DNA of 64,000 nt from an uncultured Lachnospiraceae bacterium (GCA_947625755.1 CANQPJ010000002.1:1-64000), one strand, 5' to 3'. Positions 19,227-28,137 are shown, counted from the first letter of the stretch. A program made the numbers and translations. Notes: generated by a model from the sequence alone, not told the origin.

Positions 19227-19829
19227 CTACAATTCTTCTGTTTTATATTGATAATACCCTTCGTATTGATAACTTGCATCAATCCCTTTCATGAATATCT
19301 GCCTGTCATTAATTTTGTCTGTCAACGCCTGTTTTAAAAGGTATTTTATTTCAATATCCTTAACCGGACTGCGTTCCATTGCAAGCAGATAATCTTCTTT
19401 GTCAACTTTACTCCAGTCAATCACCTGTTTCAGTTCTTTTTTCAGGATACAGTCTAACCAAATACGGGTACTTCTGCCGTTGCCCTCTCTGAATGGATGC
19501 GCAACATTCATTTCAACATATTTTTCCACAATCTCATCAAGAGTGGATTGTGGCATCTTTTCAATATTAGAAAGGGCTGTTTCTAAATACATGACCGGTG
19601 CAAACCGAAAATTTCCTTTTGCAATATTTTCTTTGCGGATTTCTCCGGCAAATTCATAAATTTCCTCAAACAAATACCTGTGTATGGCAGATAATGCTTT
19701 AAAGGTGCCCGCTTCCAGCGTATTGATTTTACCCGTATCATACAATTCAAGAGCTTTTTTCTTACTAATTTCTTCCTCTTTTTTTGCCAGTTCAGAAGAA
19801 TTTGTTATTCCTAATTTATTCTTTAACAT
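19227..19829 (-). CDS. Fic/DOC family protein
   Basis: HPFREGNGRSTRIW motif; C-terminal MKGIDASYQYEGYYQYKTEEL. Confidence 0.9.
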   Translation of the reverse strand: MLKNKLGITNSSELAKKEEEISKKKALELYDTGKINTLEAGTFKALSAIHRYLFEEIYEFAGEIRKENIAKGNFRFAPVMYLETALSNIEKMPQSTLDEIVEKYVEMNVAHPFREGNGRSTRIWLDCILKKELKQVIDWSKVDKEDYLLAMERSPVKDIEIKYLLKQALTDKINDRQIFMKGIDASYQYEGYYQYKTEEL

Positions 19830-19861
19830 CCAAAAACTCCTTTCGTTCTGCTTTACTGATA

Positions 19862-20875
19862 TTATACCATAGCTTCACTGGTTTTTGTATTAATTTTCCA
19901 GATTCCTCTATCTGTGTTTACCACCAACCCGGAATCCCGAAGCTGCTGTAATGTCTGCCGGATTTTTTCCTTATAATGTTTATTATTCCGGGCTTTTTTA
20001 TGTCCCGATAATTCATTATAAATCCGCTCTAGGGAACTTTCACTTTTTAATCTGTTCAGCGCAGCAAAAACAACATCCTTCCATGTTGCAACTGTTACAC
20101 TGTCTCTTACATCACAGTGATACTTTTGCGGAATAACGACAGCCATTTCATAGCCTGAAGGTTTTTTAATCACTACAATAAATTCATGCTCAATCAAGAA
20201 AAAGTTTCTTTTGGCATTTGTATTTAATCCGCTCCTGCCTGAAACCGTATTATGCTGCACCTTAATAAGTATCTGTTGCAGATTTCCAACGATATTTATA
20301 TCTGCAAGCATTGATTTAAAAGTGCTTACTCCGTTTACTTTTCTTCTTATGTCTCCAATTACATAAGCCTGATAAGAACCCGGAGCCATTGCCATATATC
20401 CTCTTAAAATGGATTTATTGATTGCAGCAATACCGTCCTCCCAGTTCATCTCCTGTATATCACTTTTAGTTAATCCAGAAGAATCTTTCCACATAGCATT
20501 ACTATAATGTATTCCATTTATAGATGGGTATGGCGGGTGCAATATCTGCAAATCTGAATGATAGAATTGATCCGGTAACTCCATGCTTTCATCAAGAATA
20601 TTCATGGATACAATATTATTCCTTACAGGATTGGGGTTTAAGTCGATTCCAATATAAGGGATATTCATATCTTTACAGACATCTGATGTGGTTCCGCTTC
20701 CCGCGAAAATCTCTGCTACGCTTTTTGCATCATATCTGTATATCAGCGATGCAGGAATCCAGCCAGAAAAATTTCCTCTGTATTTTGAATCTCCCCATGC
20801 CCCTCTGTCTTTAAACGACAATATTGTCCCAGTTGCATTTTGACTTACATATGCTATGATTTCATTTCTATTCAT
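19862..20875 (-). CDS. DNA methylase-like protein with C-terminal winged-helix-like segment
   Basis: AEIFAGSGTTSDVCKDMNIPYIGIDLNPNP (motif I), HPPYPSI (motif IV-like), HKKARNNKHYKEKIRQTLQQLRDSGLV C-terminal segment. Confidence 0.75.
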   Translation of the reverse strand: MNRNEIIAYVSQNATGTILSFKDRGAWGDSKYRGNFSGWIPASLIYRYDAKSVAEIFAGSGTTSDVCKDMNIPYIGIDLNPNPVRNNIVSMNILDESMELPDQFYHSDLQILHPPYPSINGIHYSNAMWKDSSGLTKSDIQEMNWEDGIAAINKSILRGYMAMAPGSYQAYVIGDIRRKVNGVSTFKSMLADINIVGNLQQILIKVQHNTVSGRSGLNTNAKRNFFLIEHEFIVVIKKPSGYEMAVVIPQKYHCDVRDSVTVATWKDVVFAALNRLKSESSLERIYNELSGHKKARNNKHYKEKIRQTLQQLRDSGLVVNTDRGIWKINTKTSEAMV

Positions 20876-20902
20876 AATTTATCACCTCTTTCCTTTAAAT
20901 GC

Positions 20903-20930
20903 GTAAGAGGGGCATTTTAGCCCCTCTTAC
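20903..20930 (-). terminator. Intra-operon hairpin upstream of RBS
   Basis: GTAAGAGGGGCTAAAATGCCCCTCTTAC, perfect arms, weak U-tract. Confidence 0.6.
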
Positions 20931-20997
20931 AAATAATTCTTCCTTTTCTTCGATGCTTCCTATTTCTTCCTGCTTTTCTTTACCTGAAAAACTCGCT

Positions 20998-22866
20998 TCA
21001 ACGAACAACTTCCGGTATTTTTGTCTTAATCATATTTCTAATATCTTCCTTGGTTTCCGGATCTCCTGAAATATGGGTAATAATTGTTTTTTCGGCTGCC
21101 TTTCGCGCATCACCTGTATATAGCCACTTTTTAAACCATCCGGCAAACTCTCTGTATCCAAAAACCGCACCTGAAATATATTGCTCATGCACATAAGTAT
21201 CAATCATTGATCTTGTTGCAGCCATCAGTTTTGCCATTTTTCTCGCTTGCGGAATTTTAATATTATTTTCACTCATCAGGATTTTTGTATCGCTTCTTGA
21301 TAAAACCCTGTTTACCATTTCAGCATCACTCAACTCATCAAAGTCAATAATTGTAGTGGCTCTTGATTTCAGGGACTCGTTTAAATCCCTGCACCCTGCA
21401 TAATCCATATTTGTTGTAAACACAATTATGGAATTTGGATCTAAATCAATTACCGTTCCGTCCACAAGAGTTGTTTTTCCGGTTTCATCCAGCAAAGAAT
21501 TTAAAGCCGGAAGCACGCCGGCATTTGCAATCAGTGTCGGCTCAAAAATTTCCACCACACTGGGCTTTGATATGCCTTCAATCAACTGTGATTTTACAAG
21601 TTTAAAGTCTTTTTCTGATCCTTTCTTTCTGTCGCACAATGCGTTTACAACTTTTAACAAAGCCTCTCCCTCGGAAATATCTTCAGAAGTATCTTCTCCA
21701 GTTAAATTTTTTATTGTAGCAGCCGCATCAAATTCTAATCCCATACAAATGTCCGTTGCCTCCTCCAAAGTTATAAATTCCTTATCAGAGTCCATATTCG
21801 GAACCATATTGGATAAAAGTGATGCTTCATCTGTTCCATTGGAACAGTTAAGAAACCTATAAGGCATTTGCAATGCTGTTGCAAGATTTTGCACCACAGT
21901 GCTTTTTCCCGTTCCTGCATCTCCGCGGAGAATAAATACTCTCTCGTGTCCTTTGATAACTGCTGATAATAAATCTTCCAGTTGCTCGGTCACGAGAAAA
22001 TCTCCATTATCCGGTATCAGTTTTCGTTCATTTGGATCATTGATGGAAACATATTTTCCTTGGAAATCATTAATAATATCCTTTACCAGCGTAGTAATAT
22101 TTCTTTTTTTATTCTTCTCTTCCACAAATACCTTGAAATTTTTACCATTGTGCGTTGTCGGAATGTACATTTCGCTTTCCAAAGCCTGAAGCGAAATGCT
22201 GTCTGCCTTTGCCATTGTTGTATTGAATAATAGCGGCAGCCTTGAATCTTCCATTAAATCCCATAGTTTTTGTTGAAATTTATAATGTGTCATTGTCTGA
22301 AGTTTCGTTTCACATGGGGAAATCTTTTCATCCAACAAAGCAACAAGATCTGCATGAATCTCGTTTGCAAACACATCTCCTCCAAGGTCTTTTATCCATT
22401 GTCCATCCATGTCATCAACATAAAGAATCGTTATCAGTAAGGATAACCACACTTCTGTGCCGTCCCCGTCTGTTCCATTGATATTTCTTGAACCTTGAAT
22501 TGCCTGTGTTGTCGGGGATTTCGTACAACTGCTGATCCTTCCCGAAGCCGGACTGTATGCGGTAGCAATAATCAGATTTGTAGCTTCATCCAAAAATTCC
22601 GAAAGAATATAACTTATTCCGCCATTTTCCTGTATTCCAAACGCCACTTTATCTTTTCTTAATAAGTCCAACGCATTAATAAATGCCGGATTAAGAGTTA
22701 TCTCGGTTGTCTTCTTATTTTCAAACAACTCATCAGCGATAAGAATCTTCCAACTATTGATTATATACTCCTTTCCTCTTTTAGCACGCTTTTCAAATTC
22801 TTCATAGCCTTTGTTTAAAGGCTTATTAAGAATTTTAATATTATTCAACATCGCTCTTGTACTCAT
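20998..22866 (-). CDS. MoxR-like AAA+ ATPase
   Basis: Walker A LRGDAGTGKSTVVQNLA; PYRFLNCSNGTDEASLL; IIVFTTNMDYAG sensor-1-like. Confidence 0.85.
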   Translation of the reverse strand: MSTRAMLNNIKILNKPLNKGYEEFEKRAKRGKEYIINSWKILIADELFENKKTTEITLNPAFINALDLLRKDKVAFGIQENGGISYILSEFLDEATNLIIATAYSPASGRISSCTKSPTTQAIQGSRNINGTDGDGTEVWLSLLITILYVDDMDGQWIKDLGGDVFANEIHADLVALLDEKISPCETKLQTMTHYKFQQKLWDLMEDSRLPLLFNTTMAKADSISLQALESEMYIPTTHNGKNFKVFVEEKNKKRNITTLVKDIINDFQGKYVSINDPNERKLIPDNGDFLVTEQLEDLLSAVIKGHERVFILRGDAGTGKSTVVQNLATALQMPYRFLNCSNGTDEASLLSNMVPNMDSDKEFITLEEATDICMGLEFDAAATIKNLTGEDTSEDISEGEALLKVVNALCDRKKGSEKDFKLVKSQLIEGISKPSVVEIFEPTLIANAGVLPALNSLLDETGKTTLVDGTVIDLDPNSIIVFTTNMDYAGCRDLNESLKSRATTIIDFDELSDAEMVNRVLSRSDTKILMSENNIKIPQARKMAKLMAATRSMIDTYVHEQYISGAVFGYREFAGWFKKWLYTGDARKAAEKTIITHISGDPETKEDIRNMIKTKIPEVVR

Positions 22867-22890
22867 AAATACACTTCCTTTCCATCTTTA

Positions 22891-22927
22891 AACAAAAAAA
22901 GGAGAGCCGAAACCCTCCTTTTTTGTT
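22891..22927 (-). terminator. Terminator between ssb and AAA+ gene, upstream of RBS
   Basis: Minus strand AACAAAAAAGGAGGGTTTCGGCTCTCCTTTTTTTGTT. Confidence 0.75.
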
Positions 22928-22952
22928 ACACTTATTTCATTTTAATGCCATT

Positions 22953-23396
22953 TTAGAAACTAAACGGTAATCCGGATTCTTCCATGCTGTCTGGAATATT
23001 TATAAATCCATCACCTACTGGCTGCGGTTCCGGATTTTGTTGCGACTGTGAATCTCCTGTGTTTCCACTTGCAGATTTACTTTCAGCAAATTCCTGATTT
23101 TCCACAACAACCTGTGTCGTATATACAGTCTGACCATCTTTGTTCTGATAGCTTCCTGTTTGAATACGACCTTCAAGCACAAGTTTTGTACCCTGATGGA
23201 AATACTTTTCAGCAAACTCGGCACTTTTACTAAATGCAATACATCTGATAAAATCTGCTGTCGGTTGACCATCTTGCTTAATCCGCCGGTCTACCGCCAA
23301 TGTATAATTTGCGATTGCCATCTGACTGTCTGCACCATTCTTATAACGCACTTCTGGATCCCGGGTTAATCTCCCCATTAAAATAACTTTGTTCAT
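22953..23396 (-). CDS. ssb: Single-stranded DNA-binding protein
   Basis: MNKVILMGRLTRDPEVRY OB-fold signature; acidic/hydrophobic tail ending GLPFSF. Confidence 0.93.
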   Translation of the reverse strand: MNKVILMGRLTRDPEVRYKNGADSQMAIANYTLAVDRRIKQDGQPTADFIRCIAFSKSAEFAEKYFHQGTKLVLEGRIQTGSYQNKDGQTVYTTQVVVENQEFAESKSASGNTGDSQSQQNPEPQPVGDGFINIPDSMEESGLPFSF

Positions 23397-23457
23397 TCTT
23401 CTACCTCCTTATGAACCGGACAAATAAGCACTCCTCTGCCCTATAATATATTTTTAC

Positions 23458-23514
23458 AAAAAAATAAGACCGATAGCGCATGAAAGTTAAGTGCTTATGC
23501 CTCTATCAATCTCT
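23458..23514 (-). ncRNA. Conserved leader RNA, copy 3
   Basis: AGAGATTGATAGAGGCATAAGCACTTAACTTTCATGCGCTATCGGTCTTATTTTTTT. Confidence 0.75.
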
Positions 23515-23520
23515 ATTGTT

Positions 23521-23549
23521 ATATTAAAATATAAATTTATATTTGTCAA
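23521..23549 (-). promoter_or_regulatory. Sigma-A promoter for leader 3
   Basis: TTGACA-17-TAATAT. Confidence 0.85.
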
Positions 23550-23590
23550 CAAAGAATAAAAAGTATATAATAGTGTATTATTTATAAAAA

Positions 23591-23663
23591 TTGACACAGA
23601 ATCACCCCATATTTTTTGACACAATACCGGATTTGGTGTCAAATTCGTGTCAAATTGTGTCAA
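23591..23663. repeat. Cluster of five TTGACAC/GTGTCAA half sites
   Basis: TTGACAC at 23591 and 23616; GTGTCAA at 23636, 23647 and 23657. Confidence 0.7.
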
Positions 23664-23684
23664 AATCACATTTTTGCACAAAAA

Positions 23685-23712
23685 AAGAGGCATCTTTCAA
23701 CACCTCTCTTAA
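23685..23712 (-). terminator. Terminator of GGGtGRT gene
   Basis: Minus strand AGAGGTGTTGAAAGATGCCTCTTTTTTT. Confidence 0.65.
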
Positions 23713-23758
23713 CTATTTTTCTGATTGTCAAATATATCGCAATCCTTTTATTTATAGG

Positions 23759-24769
23759 CTAAAACTTACCGTCTCTTGCCGCTTCTTCAACAGATACTGC
23801 GACTGCAACAGTCATACCGACCATAGGATTGTTGCCCGCGCCGATCAGTCCCATCATTTCAACGTGTGCAGGAACAGACGAAGAACCTGCAAACTGTGCA
23901 TCAGAATGCATACGTCCTAATGTATCTGTCATACCATAGGAAGCCGGGCCGGCTGCCATATTATCCGGATGAAGTGTACGTCCTGTACCACCACCTGAAG
24001 CAACTGAAAAATATTTCTTTCCCTGTTCGATACACTCTTTCTTATATGTACCTGCTACCGGATGTTGGAATCTTGTAGGATTTGTTGAGTTACCTGTAAT
24101 TGATACACCAACATTTTCCATATGCATAATTGCAACACCTTCCTGAACATCGTCAGAACCATAACATTTTACAGAAGCACGAAGACCATCTGAATATGCC
24201 TTTTCATATACAACATTTACCTTTCCTGCTTTGTAATCATATTTTGTCTCAACATATGTAAAACCATTGATTCGGGAAATAATCTGCGCTGCATCTTTTC
24301 CAAGACCATTTAAGATAACTCTTAAAGGTTTTTTACGAACTTTATTTGCCTTTTCAGCAATACCTATTGCTCCTTCTGCAGCTGCAAAGGACTCATGTCC
24401 TGCTAAAAAGCAGAAACACTCTGTCTCTTCTTCCAATAACATTTTTCCTAAATTTCCATGTCCTAAACCAACCTTTCTGTGGTCAGCAACAGAACCGGGA
24501 ATACAGAAAGCCTGAAGACCTTCGCCAATTGCTGCGGCAGCATCAGCAGCTCTTCTGCAATTTTTCTTGATAGCAATCGCTGCACCTACTGTATAAGCCC
24601 AGCACGCATTTTCAAAACAAATTGGCTGAATACCTTTTACCATATCGTAAACATTTAATCCAGCATCTTTTGTAATTTTTTCAGCTTCTTCAATAGAAGC
24701 AATACCATAACTATTTAAAACAGAATTAATCTGATCAATTCTTCTCTCATATGATTCAAATAATGCCAT
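23759..24769 (-). CDS. GGGtGRT family protein
   Basis: SVASGGGTGRTLHPDNMAAGPASYGMTDTLGRMH. Confidence 0.85.
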   Translation of the reverse strand: MALFESYERRIDQINSVLNSYGIASIEEAEKITKDAGLNVYDMVKGIQPICFENACWAYTVGAAIAIKKNCRRAADAAAAIGEGLQAFCIPGSVADHRKVGLGHGNLGKMLLEEETECFCFLAGHESFAAAEGAIGIAEKANKVRKKPLRVILNGLGKDAAQIISRINGFTYVETKYDYKAGKVNVVYEKAYSDGLRASVKCYGSDDVQEGVAIMHMENVGVSITGNSTNPTRFQHPVAGTYKKECIEQGKKYFSVASGGGTGRTLHPDNMAAGPASYGMTDTLGRMHSDAQFAGSSSVPAHVEMMGLIGAGNNPMVGMTVAVAVSVEEAARDGKF

Positions 24770-24781
24770 TATCGTTACCTC

Positions 24782-25471
24782 CTATTCCTTTCTTGGGTCA
24801 ATAATCTTAACAGCGTCATCAACACGGCCATACTGACCTTTTGATTTTTCCCAAGCTGTTGTAGGATCATCACCCGCTTTAATAAAGTCCGTCATCTTTC
24901 CAAGATTTACAAACTGGTAACCAATTACTTCATTATCTGCATCAAGAGCAATGCCTGTTACATAACCTTCAGCCATTTCAAGGTATCTGACACCTTTTGC
25001 CTTGGTAGCATACATTGTACCAACCTGTGAACGAAGACCTTTTCCCAAATCTTCAAGACCGGCACCCACTACTAATCCATCATCTGAAAAAGCACTTTGT
25101 GTTCTACCATAAACAATCTGTAGAAATAACTCTCTCATAGCTGTATTAATAGCATCACAAACCAAATCTGTATTTAATGCTTCAAGAATTGTTTTTCCCT
25201 GAAGCACTTCAGCAGCCATAGCCGCAGAATGTGTCATACCGGAACATCCGATTGTCTCAACTAATGCCTCTTCAATGATACCTTCTTTAACATTTAATGT
25301 GAGCTTGCAGGCACCCTGCTGTGGAGCACACCAGCCAACACCATGTGTAAAGCCTGAAATATCTTTGATTTCTTTTGAATAAACCCACTTTCCTTCTTCC
25401 GGAATTGGAGCAGGTTCATGCTTTGCACCCTTTGCAACCGGGCACATCATTTCAACTTCTTTTGAATAAAT
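24782..25471 (-). CDS. Iron-sulfur cluster assembly scaffold (NifU-like N-terminal) protein
   Basis: CAPQQGACKLTLNVKEGIIEEALVETIGCSGMTHSAAMAAEVLQGK; start placed at MIYSKEVEMM after GAAGGGAG. Confidence 0.75.
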   Translation of the reverse strand: MYSKEVEMMCPVAKGAKHEPAPIPEEGKWVYSKEIKDISGFTHGVGWCAPQQGACKLTLNVKEGIIEEALVETIGCSGMTHSAAMAAEVLQGKTILEALNTDLVCDAINTAMRELFLQIVYGRTQSAFSDDGLVVGAGLEDLGKGLRSQVGTMYATKAKGVRYLEMAEGYVTGIALDADNEVIGYQFVNLGKMTDFIKAGDDPTTAWEKSKGQYGRVDDAVKIIDPRKE

Positions 25472-25522
25472 CATTTGAATATACTCCCTTCGAAATATGT
25501 AATAAAATTGCTCTATTGGCAA

Positions 25523-25563
25523 CTATGGACTATTTTCTCATAAATTGACAAAATAGTCCATAG
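25523..25563. promoter_or_regulatory. 14-bp arm palindrome CTATGGACTATTTT-N13-AAAATAGTCCATAG
   Basis: Perfect arms; no U-tract; upstream of the NifU-like gene. Confidence 0.6.
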
Positions 25564-25584
25564 CAAAAAACAGAAAATTATTAA

Positions 25585-28137
25585 TTATAATTTTATTCTT
25601 TTAATTTTTGAATAATTACCATATATTTTTCCCCCACCGTTTAATTTATACGCTCTTATTTTAAATCTGTAAGTAATTCCTTTTTTTAGTCTTTTCTTTA
25701 TCAGCTTTATTTTGTTTGGACTCTTAAAAGTTTTAATTCGTTTATATTTGCCTTTCCCCTTCTTCATATAAATCTGATAACCATTGGCATCCGCTATCTT
25801 CTTCCACTTGAGAGTTACTTTCTTTTTTGATTTTTTCAATGATTTAATTATCACTCTTGCAGGTTTTTTCACGGATGGAGCCGCTTTTACATACACAATG
25901 CATTTTGCAGTGTACTGCCCGTCTGAACTTATTGCTGATATGACAGTTGTTCCTTCTTTAAATGCAACGACTCTTCCGCTTGCTTCTACATCAGCAATCG
26001 TTGGATTTGAGGATACCCAGTTGTATTTTTTATTTGTAGCATTTGCCGGATGGATTACAGCATATAGAGTTTCAGCAGAACCGGGCTGGAGTGTTAATGT
26101 TGTTTTATTTAATGTTATTTTTGTTACATTTATTTTGACGGTAATATTACATTCTGCTTTTATTTCCGGCTGTTTTAAGGAATGTACTGTAATTTTTGCA
26201 TTACCCGGAGCCACTGTTTTGACTACACCATTTTGGCTGACTGTTGCGACACTTTCATTCGATGAACTCCACACCAGAGTCTGATATGTAGTGTTTAAAG
26301 GATAGATAGTTGCTGTCAGCTTTACCTCTCTTCCCGGTTCTACAGTATCGCTGACTTTATTTAAAATCAAATCGGTCATAGGAACCGGCTTACAATGAAT
26401 ATAGGCATAGGCTTTTAGGTTTTCATTGTCCACAGAGGATGCTGTAATAATAGCCGTTCCTTCTTTTTGTGCTGTAACCAGACCATTGCTGTCCACCGTT
26501 GCAATATCTTCATTGCTGCTTTCCCATGTAAGTCTTGTATCCGTTGCATTATTTGGAGTTACATGTGCACTAATATATACACTGTCTCCCACAAAAATAT
26601 CTTCTGTTGTATTACTGATTTCTACATTTTCTACACGGATAGGAACGACAATTTTTTCAGATGCCACTATTTTGCTGTCACATATATATTCTTCCTCTCC
26701 CGCTTTTGCGACAAGATAATAAATATATGTATTGTGCTCTAAATTTTTATCTGTATAGCTGGTTTGAGTTCCTGAATAAACTTCTATTTTTGACTGATCG
26801 ACAACTGCTCTCTCGAGAACATATTTTTCAGCATTGGCGACCGGGTTCCAGCTTGCAACGACACCATCTTTGTTTTCTGTAAGAGATACGGAAAGTTTTG
26901 GTGTATCAAGTCCTTTTGCTACAGTTACATCACATGTTTTCTTTACATTTGAATTACTTTGGGAGGTTGCAGTAATCACTGTTTTGCCAACACTTTTTGC
27001 CGTAACCAGACCATTTTCATCTACACTTGCTACATTTTCATTGGAAGATTTCCAATCAACTGCCTTATTTGCAGTATTGGAAGGATTAATTGCCACATAT
27101 AACTGTTCCGTAGAAGTTGTATCTCCCGTAAGATTTAGCTTTATGCTATCTCTACTGATATACATGTCTTCTGCAATAATTGATGACTCATCATATACTT
27201 CAAGTTCTTTAATTTCAAAACGATAATTTCCAAATACCGTTCCTTGTAACCTCAAATAAGAAGTTGTGACAGCCTTATCCAGCTTAATTGTTTTGTAATC
27301 ATTTGCTTTTCCATCACTGACATAAGCTACATCTTCCCAGCTTCCGCCATCATTAGAAATCTGTAATTTATATCCTTCCATATACCCACCGGACCATAAA
27401 ACTTTTACAGTATCAAAATGCTGCGGTGTTTTCCAGTGTAATTCGATATACTGATTTGCACGCTCCTCATGACTCCCCTGATCCGGTGTCTGCCAGATAG
27501 AATTCTTATTACCATCAATAGCATTATCAGCAGTATTTTCACCGTCAAATGCGGAAGCACCTGCTGTAGCATTTAAAGCAAGATTATCTGTTGTTTTCTC
27601 TTGTGTACTCCCCACTGTAAGCACTTCTAATTCATATAGATAATAACCATAATCCATGGCTCTGTACTTTAAATCCAGTTTTAAAAATTTTGCTTTCGTT
27701 GGAGTGAAGGTATATCTGTTTTTCCCTGATGTACCATTATTTTCAGTGGCAATCTTCGTCCAGTCACCATCTTCTCCGGTTTCTGATACATACACATCAA
27801 AAACTTTTGCACATGCTGCTTCCCATACTAACCCAATGGTGTCAATGGTATATACATCATCAAATTGAAAGAACCATTCCTGTGGATCGTATAGAGAATC
27901 GGAAGGGTCCGGTTTGTTGACAGATGCCTGCCAGCCGGTATTTTCATCCCCATCTACAATTTTTAGTGCATCGCCTGTTGAGTCCGGAATCAGAACTCTG
28001 CAATTTTTTGCCACATCTATTCCGAGTGGCTGTGCGGTCCCATAAATATCAGCATTTACCGAAATATCTAACGTAGATATTGTCAGACAAACCGATAAAA
28101 GGAAAATAAATAAGGACCTTGTTGTTTTTCGTTTCAT
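25585..28137 (-). CDS. Secreted protein with discoidin (F5/8 type C)-like and Big_2 Ig-like domains
   Basis: Signal peptide; two discoidin-like N-terminal regions; repeats of V.W.SSN..IA.VD..G.V.A...G.A.ITA; C-terminal Fn3-like region. Confidence 0.85.
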   Translation of the reverse strand: MKRKTTRSLFIFLLSVCLTISTLDISVNADIYGTAQPLGIDVAKNCRVLIPDSTGDALKIVDGDENTGWQASVNKPDPSDSLYDPQEWFFQFDDVYTIDTIGLVWEAACAKVFDVYVSETGEDGDWTKIATENNGTSGKNRYTFTPTKAKFLKLDLKYRAMDYGYYLYELEVLTVGSTQEKTTDNLALNATAGASAFDGENTADNAIDGNKNSIWQTPDQGSHEERANQYIELHWKTPQHFDTVKVLWSGGYMEGYKLQISNDGGSWEDVAYVSDGKANDYKTIKLDKAVTTSYLRLQGTVFGNYRFEIKELEVYDESSIIAEDMYISRDSIKLNLTGDTTSTEQLYVAINPSNTANKAVDWKSSNENVASVDENGLVTAKSVGKTVITATSQSNSNVKKTCDVTVAKGLDTPKLSVSLTENKDGVVASWNPVANAEKYVLERAVVDQSKIEVYSGTQTSYTDKNLEHNTYIYYLVAKAGEEEYICDSKIVASEKIVVPIRVENVEISNTTEDIFVGDSVYISAHVTPNNATDTRLTWESSNEDIATVDSNGLVTAQKEGTAIITASSVDNENLKAYAYIHCKPVPMTDLILNKVSDTVEPGREVKLTATIYPLNTTYQTLVWSSSNESVATVSQNGVVKTVAPGNAKITVHSLKQPEIKAECNITVKINVTKITLNKTTLTLQPGSAETLYAVIHPANATNKKYNWVSSNPTIADVEASGRVVAFKEGTTVISAISSDGQYTAKCIVYVKAAPSVKKPARVIIKSLKKSKKKVTLKWKKIADANGYQIYMKKGKGKYKRIKTFKSPNKIKLIKKRLKKGITYRFKIRAYKLNGGGKIYGNYSKIKRIKL

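Noticed and set aside
23601-23610. Fifth copy of the GGTGATT promoter-like motif (GGGGTGATTCTGTG)
   Set aside because: The upstream block is not conserved and TAnnnT is absent at the 9-nt position.
23487-23693. 68 aa minus-strand ORF
   Set aside because: Overlaps the leader 3 promoter and half-site cluster; no convincing RBS.
25523-25563. Intrinsic terminator of the Big_2 gene
   Set aside because: Strong hairpin but no U-tract on the relevant strand; an operator is favoured, though a terminator role is not fully excluded.
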